DNA from: Comamonas sp. BIGb0152
GTDB lineage: Bacteria; Pseudomonadota; Gammaproteobacteria; Burkholderiales; Burkholderiaceae_C
DNA length: 64,000 bases
Assembly: GCF_024809975.1 (NCBI RefSeq)
Contig: NZ_JANUDY010000014.1
Coordinates: forward strand, 1 to 64,000
Direction: 5' to 3'
Shown: one piece after another, positions 19,230 to 29,385 of the stretch
Layout: the number at the start of each line of letters is the position of its first letter
How positions within the stretch are numbered: the stretch's first letter is position 1
Made by a program: the position numbers and the translations under genes
Notes under the pieces: generated by a model
The model's input: the letters and a program-made list of their open reading frames with translations, nothing else
Databases searched by the model: none
What the model was told of the DNA's origin: nothing

Positions 19230-19964
19230 ATGACGCTTTGGCAATGGCTCTCACAAGCGGATGCGGTAGCGCTCGCCACCGCCTTGGCCCTGCTGGCCAT
19301 GTCCGTCATCAGCTGGGTGCTGATCCTCTACAAGGCCTGGTGGCTGGGCCGCGCCCAAGGCGCCACCGTGCAGGCCACCCAGGCCTTCTGGCAGGCCAGC
19401 AGCTGGGAGCAGGCACGCAGCCAGTTGCCGCAGATTGACCGTGCGGCCCTGCTGACCCCGGTGGCCGATGCGATTGCACACATTGTGGGCGGCGTGCCGG
19501 CCGACCACCACAGCCTGGCCGTGGCCAGCGGCGCCCAGGTGCAAACCACCCGCGTGCTGCGCGAAGCCTTGCATGGCGCCAGCCACCGGCTGCAATGGGG
19601 GCAGACCGTGCTCGCATCCATAGGGGCCACGGCCCCGTTCGTCGGCCTGCTGGGCACCGTCTGGGGCATCCACCAGGCGTTGGCCGCGCTGGCCGGTGCC
19701 GACCATGTCAGCCTGGAGCAGCTGGCCGGCCCCGTGGGCGAGGCGCTGGTGATGACCGCTGCCGGCCTGGCCGTTGCGCTGCCCGCCGTGCTGGCCTACA
19801 ACCTTTTGGGCCGCAAGCTTGCCCAGGTGGAAGAGCTGCTCGAAGGCTTTGCCCACGACATGCAGACCTGGGCCTTGCAGCAAGCCGCCCAGGCGCCGCA
19901 GGCCTACACCAGCATGCATGCGCATAGCGCCGTCGATGCCCTCGCGCATGTGGGCAGCCGCTAG
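19230..19964 (+). CDS. exbB: ExbB/TolQ-family proton channel protein
   Basis: Inner-membrane proton channel subunit that with ExbD energises TonB-dependent outer-membrane receptors (or TolQ-like functions). The 244 residues include an N-terminal membrane helix (about 13-35) and two C-terminal helices, with the conserved VLASIGATAPFVGLLGTVWG near residues 129-148 and AAGLAVALPAVLAYN near 178-192. An AAGGA site precedes the ATG. exbD follows after 27 bases. No tonB gene is nearby. Confidence 0.9.
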   Translation: MTLWQWLSQADAVALATALALLAMSVISWVLILYKAWWLGRAQGATVQATQAFWQASSWEQARSQLPQIDRAALLTPVADAIAHIVGGVPADHHSLAVASGAQVQTTRVLREALHGASHRLQWGQTVLASIGATAPFVGLLGTVWGIHQALAALAGADHVSLEQLAGPVGEALVMTAAGLAVALPAVLAYNLLGRKLAQVEELLEGFAHDMQTWALQQAAQAPQAYTSMHAHSAVDALAHVGSR

Positions 19965-19991
19965 GCAGCCCGCACGGCAACTGACCCAGCC

Positions 19992-20420
19992 ATGGCATTC
20001 GGACGCTTTAACAAAACCCCGGCCAGCCAGCCCATCAGCGCCATCAATGTGACGCCGCTGGTGGATGTGATGCTGGTGCTGCTGGTGATCTTCATCATGG
20101 CCGCGCCCTTGCTAGCCGCGTCCATCCGCCTCGACCTGCCCCAGGCCGCCAGCGCCACCCGCGCCAACCCGCCCGCAGCGATTGCCGTGCAAATCAATGC
20201 CCAGGGCCAGCTGTTTGCCGATGGCCAAGCCACCGACATGGACGCCCTCAAGGCCTTGCTCAAGCAGCAGGCAGAGCGCACCCCGCAGACGGAGGTGCAG
20301 CTGTCCATCGACCAAAGCCTGCCCTATGCGCGTGCGGTGGAGTTGATGGATGCGGCGCAGACCGCAGGCCTCACCCGCATGGGCTTTGTGGCACAGCCCC
20401 AGACCGCATCAGGACGCTGA
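19992..20420 (+). CDS. exbD: ExbD/TolR-family biopolymer transport protein
   Basis: Single-pass inner-membrane partner of ExbB. The 142-residue product has INVTPLVDVMLVLLVIFIM at about residues 18-36, including the essential membrane Asp, and a periplasmic C-terminal domain. Directly behind exbB; together they may power the two TonB receptors encoded at 49073-53741, though a TonB protein would have to come from elsewhere. Confidence 0.92.
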   Translation: MAFGRFNKTPASQPISAINVTPLVDVMLVLLVIFIMAAPLLAASIRLDLPQAASATRANPPAAIAVQINAQGQLFADGQATDMDALKALLKQQAERTPQTEVQLSIDQSLPYARAVELMDAAQTAGLTRMGFVAQPQTASGR

Positions 20421-20603
20421 CGCCCCCAGCCCGGTCTCGCCTGACCAGGCCTGACAGTATCGTTTGAAGCTACCCGCCCCAGCACCTGGCCTGGCAAGTT
20501 TCTGTTTGGTTATATTGCTGGCTGTGTGCTGGCCGCAATGGGCGTCCGCACCCCGCCAGCGCTGCACCACCGTGCAGGCCGGCCCACCAACGAGGAATAA
20601 CGG

Positions 20604-21605
20604 ATGGACTCCACCCTGTACCAGGTCAGCGCCGAGTCGGCGCCCGGCGACCCGCGCATAGCACCGCTTTATGCACTGGTCGTCTCTGCAGGCACGCCGG
20701 ATGGCCTGGCCCGCAAGCTGCGCGCCGGCCTGCTGCTGGTGGCCGCCCTCTTGGTCGCCAGCGGGCTCATCTTCTGGGTGGCGGCCAACTGGCAGAATCA
20801 ATCGCGCTGGTTCAAGCTCGGCCTGATCGAAGGCACGCTGGCGCTGTCCGTACTGGCCGCCTGCCTGTGGCCACGCCTGCGGCTGGCGGCCCTGCTGTGC
20901 GCCACCTTGGTGCTGGGCGGCCTGCTGGCCTATGTGGGCCAGACCTACCAGACCGGGGCCGACGCCTGGCAGCTGTTTGCTGCCTGGGCCGCGCTGGCGC
21001 TGATCTGGGTGGCACTGGCCGCCAGCGATCTGCTGTGGTGTGTCTGGGTGCTGATCGTCGCCGCCGCCATCGTCTTCTGGACTGGCAAGCTCGACCTGTG
21101 GCAGGTGCTGCTCGCCGACCGCGACAGCTTTGCGCAGCTGATGCTGCGCCTGGCGCTCTGGCTGGCCTTGGCGCTGGTGCCGATGCTGGTCTACGCCGTG
21201 CCCGCCTTGCGGGTGCGCGGCGGCATGGGATGGTGGTCACACCGCCTGGCGCTGGGCCTGGCCTTGGCGGCCTGGTCGGCCATCGCCACCGTGCAGTTGT
21301 TTGACCATGCCACGCGCCAAATGATGGTGGCGTTCTTGCTCAGTGGTGCCTTGGTCGCCGCCAGCCTGCTGCTGTCGCTGTTCAGCCGTTTTCGCGACTT
21401 TATCTGCACCTGCCTGGCCACCTTGGCAGCCAATGTGCTGGTGCTGTCTTTGATTGCCCGCTGGATATTCGAGTGGCATGAAACCGAGGCCTTGCTGGCC
21501 TTTGCCGTGGTGGTGATGGTCTGCCTGGGCGGCTCGGTCAAAGCTTTGATTACCGCGCAGCACTACCTGCATGCCCAGCAGCGCAATAGCCAGGAGGTGC
21601 TGTGA
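20604..21605 (+). CDS. DUF2157 domain membrane protein
   Basis: Predicted inner-membrane protein of 333 residues with an N-terminal DUF2157-like region (LYALVVSAGTPDG near residues 18-30) followed by about nine or ten hydrophobic helices. GAGGAA lies just before the ATG. Its stop codon overlaps the next start in TGATG, implying translational coupling with the DUF4401/GDYXXLXY gene. Function unknown; the family commonly pairs with DUF4401 and GDYXXLXY proteins. Confidence 0.8.
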   Translation: MDSTLYQVSAESAPGDPRIAPLYALVVSAGTPDGLARKLRAGLLLVAALLVASGLIFWVAANWQNQSRWFKLGLIEGTLALSVLAACLWPRLRLAALLCATLVLGGLLAYVGQTYQTGADAWQLFAAWAALALIWVALAASDLLWCVWVLIVAAAIVFWTGKLDLWQVLLADRDSFAQLMLRLALWLALALVPMLVYAVPALRVRGGMGWWSHRLALGLALAAWSAIATVQLFDHATRQMMVAFLLSGALVAASLLLSLFSRFRDFICTCLATLAANVLVLSLIARWIFEWHETEALLAFAVVVMVCLGGSVKALITAQHYLHAQQRNSQEVL

Positions 21606-23434
21606 TGGCCAACCGTCCTTTGTCATTCCTGCATTCTGCGCCCGCCTGGTGGGCCCCGGCGCGCCAGCAAGGCCTGGTCCACGGCGATGCACCCGCCCCT
21701 GATTTGCAAGAGCCCTCGGTCTTGGTGCTGGCCCTCGCCATGCTGGGGGCCATTGCCAGCCTGGTGCCGCTGGCCGTGTTCCTGGCCCTGTCGCTGGGCG
21801 AACGCTTTTTGTTGGGCCCCGGCGGCGTGGTACTCGGCCTGGTGTTTTTGGCAGTTGCCGGTGGTGTGCTGCACAAGGCCCGCCATGCATTCATGAACTG
21901 TGTGGCCCTGGTGCTGTGGTGCACCGGTGGCCTGTTGGTGTTGGTCAACCTGGGCGATGTGGCCGACTCCCGCCTGGGTCTGCTGCTGATTGGCGCAGTA
22001 TCGGCGCTGGTGCTGATGCTGGGCGCGGCACTGGCACAGATGCGCTGGATGCAGTCGTTGATGGGCCTGGGTTGGGGCATGGCCGTGGTGGTCAGCCTGA
22101 TGGCGCTGCAGTCCTGGCTGCCGGGCTTGCTGGCGCTGCAGCTCGATGCCCTGATCCCCGCCCTGCTCTGGTGCCTGTGGCTGCGTGGCGAACCCGCGCG
22201 CCTGGCAGCGCCTGCGCAGCGCTGGTCCCAGCCGCGCTGGGCCGCCTTTGCCGATGCCGCCATCGTCGGCGTGCTGATCAGCAACTTCGCCTCGGGTTAC
22301 GTCGCCCGCGCGATCTTCTGGGAGCACAGTGGCGACATCATCACCTGGGCCTTCCCAGCGGGGCGCGGACTGGCCGTCGTGGTGGTGGCTTTGTCGACCT
22401 GGATGCTGGCCCAGCAATGGCGCGCGCGGGGCAGCACCGAGCGCCATGGCGAGCGCAGCGTGCTGCTGGCGGGTGCCCTGCTGGCGGTGGCAGCCTGGTT
22501 CAGCACCGGTCTGGCCGTCGTAGGCCTGGTGGCTGCGGGCGCCTTGCTGGCCGCGCGCTGGCGCATTGCGGTGCTGTGCGCGCTGCTGGCGCTGGTCGCC
22601 CTGGGCCAGTTCTACTATCACCTGGGCTGGTCACTCGCGGCCAAGGGCCTGGGGTTGGCCTTGGCAGGCGCCGTGCTGTTGGCCTGTCTCTGGGCTTTGC
22701 GGCGCACGGCGGATGTGCACGCCGCTGGCGCGGCCGACGGTCTTCATGCCGTGCCCGTGCGCCGGCTGCAATGGGTTGGCCTGCTGGTCGGCGCACTGCT
22801 GGCCCTGGGCCTGGTGAACTGGGATGTTCGCGGCAAGGAGCAGGTGATTGCCCAGGGCCAGCGCATCCTCGTGCCGCTGATTCCGGTGGACCCGCGCTCG
22901 TTGATGCAGGGCGACTACATGGCGCTCAACTTTGCACTGCCCTTTGAGATGCGCGAAAAGCTCAAGGACATCGTCAGCCCCAGCCAGCTGGTGCGCGCCA
23001 GCATCGACGAGCAAGGCGTGGCCACCATCGACACCTTGCTGAAAGATACGGACACGCTGAAAAAGGGCGAGGTGGCTTTGCCGCTTAAACGGCTCAAGGG
23101 CCAGTGGGTGCTGGTCACCGATGCCTACTTTTTCCCCGAAGGCCAGGGCCGGCATTTTGAGCAGACCCGCTATGGCGACTTCCGCGTGCTGCCCGATGGC
23201 CGCGCGCTGCTGGTGGGTCTGGCCGATGCCGATGGCCAGCCGGTGCTACCCCTGCCGGGCGCATCCATCTGGGACAGCCCGCTGGCCACCAGCGCCCGTA
23301 TTGCAGCGCCTGACGCGACAAGCGCCGATAGCGAAGCGCCGGTGGCCGATGAGGCAACGCAGCCTGTGGCCGTGGAACCCGAGCCCCTGCCGCAGGCCGT
23401 AGCGCCAGCACCTGCGCAAGCTTCGCGCCGCTAA
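21605..23434 (+). CDS. DUF4401 and GDYXXLXY fusion membrane protein
   Basis: A 609-residue membrane protein. Residues about 35-380 form around ten hydrophobic helices matching the DUF4401 pattern; residues about 390-550 form a GDYXXLXY domain with the defining motif GDYMALNF at residues 436-443. A Pro/Ala-rich acidic tail ends the protein. In many genomes these two domains are separate genes behind DUF2157; here they are one. The ATG overlaps the upstream stop (TGATG); a GTG one codon earlier is also open. Function unknown, perhaps envelope-related. Confidence 0.8.
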   Translation: MANRPLSFLHSAPAWWAPARQQGLVHGDAPAPDLQEPSVLVLALAMLGAIASLVPLAVFLALSLGERFLLGPGGVVLGLVFLAVAGGVLHKARHAFMNCVALVLWCTGGLLVLVNLGDVADSRLGLLLIGAVSALVLMLGAALAQMRWMQSLMGLGWGMAVVVSLMALQSWLPGLLALQLDALIPALLWCLWLRGEPARLAAPAQRWSQPRWAAFADAAIVGVLISNFASGYVARAIFWEHSGDIITWAFPAGRGLAVVVVALSTWMLAQQWRARGSTERHGERSVLLAGALLAVAAWFSTGLAVVGLVAAGALLAARWRIAVLCALLALVALGQFYYHLGWSLAAKGLGLALAGAVLLACLWALRRTADVHAAGAADGLHAVPVRRLQWVGLLVGALLALGLVNWDVRGKEQVIAQGQRILVPLIPVDPRSLMQGDYMALNFALPFEMREKLKDIVSPSQLVRASIDEQGVATIDTLLKDTDTLKKGEVALPLKRLKGQWVLVTDAYFFPEGQGRHFEQTRYGDFRVLPDGRALLVGLADADGQPVLPLPGASIWDSPLATSARIAAPDATSADSEAPVADEATQPVAVEPEPLPQAVAPAPAQASRR

Positions 23435-23477
23435 ACGGGGGCCGCGAACACCGGCCCGCCGGGCTGGCACCCGCAGA

Positions 23478-24758
23478 TCAACGCTGCAGTGCCTGCACTT
23501 CGTGCTGGCGCAGGGCCACTTGCATGTCATTGCCCGAGGGCACCTGGAACACGCGCAGGCCAAACTCCGGCAGGATGGCGATCAGGTGGTCAAAAATATC
23601 GCCCTGGATCTCCTCGTACTCCAGCCAGGCGGTGGTATCGGTAAAGGCATAGATCTCCAGCGGCGAGCCCTGGTTGGTGGGCTCCATCGCACGAGCCATC
23701 AAGGTCATGTCCTTGCGCAGCTTGGGGTGGGCCTGCAGATAGGCATTGCAGTAGGCGCGGTAGGTGCCGATATTGGTGAGCTGGCGCAGGTTGACGATCT
23801 CATCGGCCATGTCCGGGGCCTTGGCCGAGAAATCCTGGTTGTAGGCGGTGATCTCTGCGAGCTTGCCCTGCAGGTAAGGGCGCAGCACGGCGATCTGGCT
23901 CAGCTCGGTGATTTCAGCGCGGGTCAGAAAGCGCACCGAGGTGGTATCGATGCACAAGGGCCGCTTGATGCGGCGGCCGCCGGACTCCGACATGCCGCGC
24001 CAGTTCTTGAAGCTGTCGCTCATCAGCCGCCAGGTGGGAATGGTGGTGATGGTGTTGTCCCAGTTGCGGACCTTGACGGTGTTGAGCGCCATGTCCACCA
24101 CAGCACCATCGGCACCGACCTGGTTCATCTCCAGCCAATCGCCCACGCGCAGAATGTCGTTGCTGGCCAGTTGCACACCGGCGGTAAACGACAGGATGGT
24201 GTCCTTGAACACCAGCATCAGCACCGCCGACATGGCACCCAGACCGCTCAGCAGAATGAGCGGGGAGCGGTCGATCAAGGTCGCCACCATCACGATTCCC
24301 GCGACCACCATCACCAGCATCTTGCCCAGCTGCACATAGCTTTTGACCGAACGCGTGCTTTGCTCGGCCTCCAGCTGGCTCTCATTGGCTTCCTGGATGC
24401 TGTCCATCACCGCGCAGAGCAGGCGTGCCACCTGCAGTGCCGTGATGGCAATGGCCACATTGCGGATCACCGTGCTGGCGACAAGCGGCAGGTGCGGTAC
24501 GGCGGCAATGCCGGTCTGAACCACCAGGGAGGGCACGATCTGCGCCATGCTCACCAAAATGCGGTTGTCGAGCAAGGTGCGCAGCCAAGCTGCGCTCAGG
24601 TTGGAGCGAAAGCGCGGCACCACCTGCAGCAGCGCCATGCGCACGGCCAGACGCAGTGCATAGGCCAGCAGCACCAGGGCCACAAGGCCAGCGGCGGTCT
24701 GCATCCAGGGTTCGAATTGGTCCAGGGTATCCCAAGTCACGAGGCAAAGTCCTTTCAA
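23478..24758 (-). CDS. MscS-family mechanosensitive channel
   Basis: Predicted small-conductance mechanosensitive ion channel of the inner membrane, 426 residues, resembling the YbdG/MscM-type branch. Four or five N-terminal helices span about residues 18-190, and the conserved MscS beta domain follows with [20 protein letters not shown] near 182-201 and [19 protein letters not shown] near 235-253. The pore-lining glycine/alanine pattern is weaker than in classical MscS, as expected for YbdG-like members. Transcribed divergently from leuS and convergent with the DUF4401 gene. Confidence 0.88.
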   Translation of the reverse strand: MKGLCLVTWDTLDQFEPWMQTAAGLVALVLLAYALRLAVRMALLQVVPRFRSNLSAAWLRTLLDNRILVSMAQIVPSLVVQTGIAAVPHLPLVASTVIRNVAIAITALQVARLLCAVMDSIQEANESQLEAEQSTRSVKSYVQLGKMLVMVVAGIVMVATLIDRSPLILLSGLGAMSAVLMLVFKDTILSFTAGVQLASNDILRVGDWLEMNQVGADGAVVDMALNTVKVRNWDNTITTIPTWRLMSDSFKNWRGMSESGGRRIKRPLCIDTTSVRFLTRAEITELSQIAVLRPYLQGKLAEITAYNQDFSAKAPDMADEIVNLRQLTNIGTYRAYCNAYLQAHPKLRKDMTLMARAMEPTNQGSPLEIYAFTDTTAWLEYEEIQGDIFDHLIAILPEFGLRVFQVPSGNDMQVALRQHEVQALQR

Positions 24759-24889
24759 AGACGGAAGGCGAAGAACGCCGGCACTGCACTAAGGAGCGCA
24801 GACGGTGACGATATTTGCTATCGACAAGGCAATATTCATTTATTTTTACATAAGGCGTAAAACCGCACCCCAGGCTGCGGCACTCGCCG

Positions 24890-24918
24890 TTCACGGGCAA
24901 TGGCGATGGGCCTACAAT
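24890..24918 (+). promoter_or_regulatory. leuS promoter
   Basis: TTCACG at 24890-24895 and TACAAT at 24913-24918 with a 17-base spacer, giving a start near 24925 and a leader of about 55 bases before the leuS ATG. Best sigma-70-type match in the region. Confidence 0.6.
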
Positions 24919-24980
24919 CTTTGCCCAAATGACCTCGCCCCGGAAAGCCCGTGGGCGGCCGCTTTTTCCTGACCAGTTCC

Positions 24981-27647
24981 ATGCAAGAAAAATACAACCA
25001 CTCCGACGTAGAAGCCGCCGCGCAAAGCCAGTGGCAAGCCCAAGATGCCTACCGCGTGTCCGAGGACGCGGGCAAGAAAAAGTTCTACGCCTGCTCCATG
25101 CTGCCCTACCCTAGCGGCAAGCTGCACATGGGCCATGTGCGCAACTACACCATCAACGACATGCTCACGCGCCAGCTGCGCATGCAGGGCTACAACGTGC
25201 TGATGCCCATGGGCTGGGATGCCTTTGGTCTGCCGGCAGAGAACGCCGCGATCAAGAACAGCGTGCCGCCTGCGCAGTGGACCTACGACAACATCGCCTA
25301 CATGAAAAAGCAGATGCAGGCGATGGGTCTGGCGATCGACTGGAGCCGTGAAGTGGCGACCTGCGACCCCGACTACTACAAGTGGAACCAGTGGCTGTTC
25401 CTCAAGATGCTGGACAAGGGCATCGCCTACCGCAAGACCCAGACCGTGAACTGGGACCCTGTCGACCAGACCGTGCTGGCCAACGAGCAGGTGATCGACG
25501 GCCGAGGCTGGCGCACCGGCGCGCTGGTGGAAAAGCGCGAGATCCCGGGCTACTACCTGGCCATCACCCAGTACGCGCAAGAGCTGCTGGACCATGTGCA
25601 GATGGGCAATGACAAGGCGACCCTGACCGGCTGGCCCGACAAGGTGCGCCTGATGCAGGAAAACTGGATCGGCAAGAGCGCTGGTGTGCGCTTTGCGTTC
25701 ACGCACGGCATCCAGGGTGCCGATGGCGCGCTCATCGGTGACGGCAAGATGTATGTCTTCACCACGCGCGCCGACACCATCATGGGCGTGACCTTCTGCG
25801 CCGTGGCGCCCGAGCACCCGCTGGCCACGCAGGCAGCGGCGTCCAAGCCGGAGCTGGCAGCCTTCATCGAAGAATGCAAAAAGGGCGGCACCACCGAGGC
25901 CGAACTCGCCGTCAAGGAAAAGGAAGGCAAGCCCACGGGCCTGTTCGTCACCCACCCCATCACCGGTGCGCAGGTGGAGGTATGGATCGGCAACTATGTG
26001 CTGATGAGCTATGGCGATGGCGCCGTGATGGGCGTGCCCGCCCACGACGAGCGCGACTTTGCGTTTGCCAACAAGTACGGCCTGCCAATCCAGCAAGTGG
26101 TGGCCGTCGAAGGTGAAGGCGCCTACGACAGCCAGCAATGGCAGGACTGGTACGGCGACAAGGAACGCGGCGTGCTCATGCAGTCCGGCGACTTCAATGG
26201 CCTGCACTACAAGGATGGCGTGCAAGCGGTGGCCAAGGCACTTGAAGCCAAGGGCCTGGGCGAGCTGAAAACCACCTGGCGTCTGCGCGATTGGGGCGTG
26301 AGCCGCCAGCGCTACTGGGGCACCCCCATCCCGATCATCCACTGCGAAGACTGTGGCGCCCAGCCCGTGCCTGAGAAGGACCTGCCGGTCGTTCTGCCGC
26401 AAGACCTGGTGCCCGATGGCTCGGGCAACCCGCTGATCAAGAGCGAAGCCTTCCACGCCGGCGTGGTCTGCCCCTGCTGCGGCAAGCCGGCCCGCCGCGA
26501 GACCGACACCATGGACACCTTTGTGGACTCGTCCTGGTACTTCATGCGCTATTGCGATGCCAAGAACAGCGAGAAGATGGTGGCTGACGGCGCCGATTAC
26601 TGGATGCCCATGGACCAGTACATCGGTGGCATTGAACACGCGATCCTGCACCTGCTGTACGCACGCTTTTGGACCAAGGTCATGCGCGACCTGGGCCTGG
26701 TCAAGTTCGATGAGCCATTTACCAAGCTGCTGACGCAGGGCATGGTATTGCGCGGCGCGTTCTCGCAAAAGCTGCCCACAGGCGCCAAGGCGTACTACTG
26801 GGAGCATGAAGTCGATGTCATCACCAATGACAACGGTGTAGTGATTGGTGGCACGCTCAAAGCCGATGGGTCGACACTCGATTACGAGATGACGACCATG
26901 TCCAAGTCCAAGAACAACGGCGTTGACCCGCAGGACCTGATCGAGAAGTACGGCGCCGATACCGCGCGCCTGTACACCATGTTCACCGCGCCGCCCGAGC
27001 TGACCTTGGAGTGGAACGAGTCGGCCGTCGAAGGCAGCTACCGCTTCCTGCGCCGCGTCTACAACTTTGGCAGCAAGCTGCATGCGCCTGAGTTTGACGC
27101 CGCCCGTGCGCAAGCGGCCAGCGCCGCAAACGCCGATTTTGGCAAGGAAGCCAAGGCCCTGCGCCTGGAGATCCACACCGTGCTCAAGCAAGTGGCCTAT
27201 GACTACAGCCGCATGCAGTACAACACCGTGGTCTCGGGCGCGATGAAGATGATCAACGCGCTGGAAGACTTCAAGGCCGTGGACAGCGAAGGCGGCCGCG
27301 CCGCGCTGGTCGAGGGCTTTGGCATTTTGCTGCGCGCGCTCTACCCGGCCACCCCCCACCTCACGCAAGTGCTGTGGGACACGCTGGACTACCAGCAAGC
27401 GCTCGGCGGCCTGCTGGACGCCGCCTGGCCCGAGGTTGATGCCCAGGCGCTGGTGCAAGACGAGATCGAGCTGATGCTGCAGGTCAACGGCAAGCTGCGC
27501 GGCTCCATCATCGTGGCCGCCGGTGCTGACAAAGCCACCATTGAAGCGGCAGCTTTGGCCAATGAAGACTTCCACAAAATCGCCAATGGCGCGGTGCCCA
27601 AGAAAGTCATCATCGTGCCGGGCCGCCTGGTGAACGTGGTAGTCTAA
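24981..27647 (+). CDS. leuS: Leucyl-tRNA synthetase
   Basis: Class I aminoacyl-tRNA synthetase that charges tRNA-Leu. The 888-residue product has the HIGH-type motif HMGH at residues 49-52 (in [20 protein letters not shown]), an editing domain in the middle ([14 protein letters not shown] near 246; [12 protein letters not shown] near 347) and the KMSKS-type motif MSKSK at 640-644. Start set at MQEKYNHS by family; a GTG at 24951 is in frame. lptE starts 5 bases after its stop. Confidence 0.97.
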   Translation: MQEKYNHSDVEAAAQSQWQAQDAYRVSEDAGKKKFYACSMLPYPSGKLHMGHVRNYTINDMLTRQLRMQGYNVLMPMGWDAFGLPAENAAIKNSVPPAQWTYDNIAYMKKQMQAMGLAIDWSREVATCDPDYYKWNQWLFLKMLDKGIAYRKTQTVNWDPVDQTVLANEQVIDGRGWRTGALVEKREIPGYYLAITQYAQELLDHVQMGNDKATLTGWPDKVRLMQENWIGKSAGVRFAFTHGIQGADGALIGDGKMYVFTTRADTIMGVTFCAVAPEHPLATQAAASKPELAAFIEECKKGGTTEAELAVKEKEGKPTGLFVTHPITGAQVEVWIGNYVLMSYGDGAVMGVPAHDERDFAFANKYGLPIQQVVAVEGEGAYDSQQWQDWYGDKERGVLMQSGDFNGLHYKDGVQAVAKALEAKGLGELKTTWRLRDWGVSRQRYWGTPIPIIHCEDCGAQPVPEKDLPVVLPQDLVPDGSGNPLIKSEAFHAGVVCPCCGKPARRETDTMDTFVDSSWYFMRYCDAKNSEKMVADGADYWMPMDQYIGGIEHAILHLLYARFWTKVMRDLGLVKFDEPFTKLLTQGMVLRGAFSQKLPTGAKAYYWEHEVDVITNDNGVVIGGTLKADGSTLDYEMTTMSKSKNNGVDPQDLIEKYGADTARLYTMFTAPPELTLEWNESAVEGSYRFLRRVYNFGSKLHAPEFDAARAQAASAANADFGKEAKALRLEIHTVLKQVAYDYSRMQYNTVVSGAMKMINALEDFKAVDSEGGRAALVEGFGILLRALYPATPHLTQVLWDTLDYQQALGGLLDAAWPEVDAQALVQDEIELMLQVNGKLRGSIIVAAGADKATIEAAALANEDFHKIANGAVPKKVIIVPGRLVNVVV

Positions 27648-27652
27648 GCGCC

Positions 27653-28165
27653 ATGCAAAAACGCACGCTGCTTACTGCCCTGGCAAGCGTGCCGCTGCTG
27701 GCGGCATGCGGCTTCAAACTGCGCGGATCGGTGGATTTCGCCTTCAAATCGCTGTATTTGAACGGCAGCGCCAATTCCGCTTTCCTCAAAGAGCTGCAAC
27801 GCCACCTGGAGGCGGCTGGCAGCCTGCAGGTGCTGCGCAACCCCGGTGAGGCCACGCAGGCCGAGGCCATCTTTGATGACCTGGGCCAGCGCCGCGAGCG
27901 GGTCGTGGTCTCGCGCAACGCCGCCGGCGAAGTGCGCGAGCTGCAGATCCGCCTGATCACGCGCTTTCGGGTGCGCGACGCCAAGGGCGGCATCTATGTG
28001 CCCGATTCCGAGCTGATGCAGTACCGCGAAATCAGCTACGTGGAAACCTACGCGCTCTCGAAGGCCAACGAAGAAGAGATGCTCTACCGCAATATGCAGA
28101 CCGACATCGTTCAGCAGATTGTGCGGCGCCTGGCCATCGTCAAGACCGTCACCCCCACTGAATGA
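27653..28165 (+). CDS. lptE: LPS-assembly lipoprotein LptE
   Basis: Outer-membrane lipoprotein that plugs the LptD barrel and helps place lipopolysaccharide in the outer leaflet. The 170-residue protein has a signal with lipobox LLAAC (Cys 19) followed directly by GFKLRGS, the LptE/RlpB hallmark. Lies between leuS and holA in the conserved leuS-lptE-holA order and is probably co-transcribed with both. Confidence 0.93.
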   Translation: MQKRTLLTALASVPLLAACGFKLRGSVDFAFKSLYLNGSANSAFLKELQRHLEAAGSLQVLRNPGEATQAEAIFDDLGQRRERVVVSRNAAGEVRELQIRLITRFRVRDAKGGIYVPDSELMQYREISYVETYALSKANEEEMLYRNMQTDIVQQIVRRLAIVKTVTPTE

Positions 28166-28205
28166 CAAGCACTGCGGCAACGCAGCGCTGGAAGCGCGAT
28201 CAAGC

Positions 28206-29258
28206 ATGCAAGTGCCGTTGAACCAGTTGACTGCCCAGTTGGGCAAGGGGCTTCGGTCCCTGTACACCGTGTATGGCGATGAGGCCCTGCTGGTGCAAGA
28301 GGCCGTGGACGCCATCCGCGCCAGCGCACGCGCCAACGGCTACACCGAGCGCAACAGCTTTACCGTCGCCGGTGCCCATTTCGACTGGAGCGCGGTGCTG
28401 GCGGCGGGCGGCAGCCTGAGCCTGTTTGCCGACAAGCAGATCATTGAAGTGCGCATCCCCAGCGGCAAGCCCGGCAAGGATGGCAGCACGGCGCTGCAGC
28501 AGCTGGTCAGCAGCAGCGTGGACAACGACAGCACCTTGACCATCGTCATCCTGCCGCGCCTGGACAAGGCCACCAAGACGGGCGCCTGGTTCGCGGCGCT
28601 GGACGCCAACGGCATCACTCTGCAGGTCGACAGCATCGAGCGCGCCGCCCTGCCCGCCTGGATTGCCCAGCGCCTGCAGCGGCAGGAGCAGCATGTCAAA
28701 GCCGGTGAAGAAGGCCAGCGCACCCTGGCCTTTTTTGCCGACCGGGTCGAGGGCAACCTGCTCGCTGCCCACCAGGAAATTCAAAAGCTCGGCCTGCTCT
28801 ACCCAGCCGGTGAGCTGGGCTTTGAGCAGGTTGAGCAAGCGGTGCTGAATGTTGCCCGCTACGACGTGTTCAAGCTCTCGGACGCCGTGCTCTCCGGCCA
28901 GGTGCTGCGCACCGAGCGCATGCTCAACGGCCTGCAGGCCGAGGGCGAGGCCGAGGTGCTGGTGCACTGGGCGCTGGCCGAAGACATCCGCGCGATGAAG
29001 CGGGTCAAGGATGCCCTGCGCAACGGCCGGCCCATGCCGATGGCCCTGCGCGAGAACCGGGTCTGGGGCAACAAGGAGCGCCATTTTGAGCGCGTGCTGC
29101 CCCGCATCAGCGATGCCACCGTCGCCCGACTGCTGCACTCGGCCCATGCGGTCGATGGCATCGTCAAGGGCCTGAAGGTGCCCGAATGGCCGGCCAATGG
29201 CTGGCAGGCGCTGCACCGCCTGGCCTTGCAAACCTGCAAGGCCTGCACCAGCCGCTAA
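28206..29258 (+). CDS. holA: DNA polymerase III delta subunit
   Basis: Clamp-loader subunit that opens the beta clamp. The 350-residue protein starts MQVPLNQLTAQL and has the family pattern SLYTVYGDEALLVQEAVDAIR near residues 19-39, then SLFADKQIIEVRIPSGKPG near 71-89. Start chosen by family; the open frame reaches 29 codons upstream into lptE. Last gene of the leuS-lptE-holA group. Confidence 0.93.
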   Translation: MQVPLNQLTAQLGKGLRSLYTVYGDEALLVQEAVDAIRASARANGYTERNSFTVAGAHFDWSAVLAAGGSLSLFADKQIIEVRIPSGKPGKDGSTALQQLVSSSVDNDSTLTIVILPRLDKATKTGAWFAALDANGITLQVDSIERAALPAWIAQRLQRQEQHVKAGEEGQRTLAFFADRVEGNLLAAHQEIQKLGLLYPAGELGFEQVEQAVLNVARYDVFKLSDAVLSGQVLRTERMLNGLQAEGEAEVLVHWALAEDIRAMKRVKDALRNGRPMPMALRENRVWGNKERHFERVLPRISDATVARLLHSAHAVDGIVKGLKVPEWPANGWQALHRLALQTCKACTSR

Positions 29259-29278
29259 GAACCTGTTCAAAGGGCTCT

Positions 29279-29323
29279 CTGCAAAACTCCCGGCCTTGGT
29301 CTGTGCACGCGGTCTCGGGCGAT
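29279..29323. repeat. Dispersed intergenic repeat, copy A
   Basis: About 45 bases starting CTGCAAAACTCCC and ending CGGGCGAT in the gap after holA. It matches copy B at 51523-51565 with four substitutions and a 2-base gap. Both lie between genes. Confidence 0.6.
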
Positions 29324-29385
29324 CCACAAGCGCTGCATGGCCAGCGGGTGCGGTCTCAGAATCTTTTCTAAAAAAGGCGCTCACC

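Noticed and set aside
20464..20661. A 65-codon plus-strand open frame with a signal-like start between exbD and the DUF2157 gene
   Set aside because: It starts at a non-ATG codon, has no ribosome-binding site and overlaps the start of the DUF2157 gene, which has a good site of its own.
24912..27575. An 887-codon minus-strand open frame opposite leuS
   Set aside because: Long only because of high GC content; leuS on the other strand has intact catalytic motifs, and the antisense translation resembles no protein.
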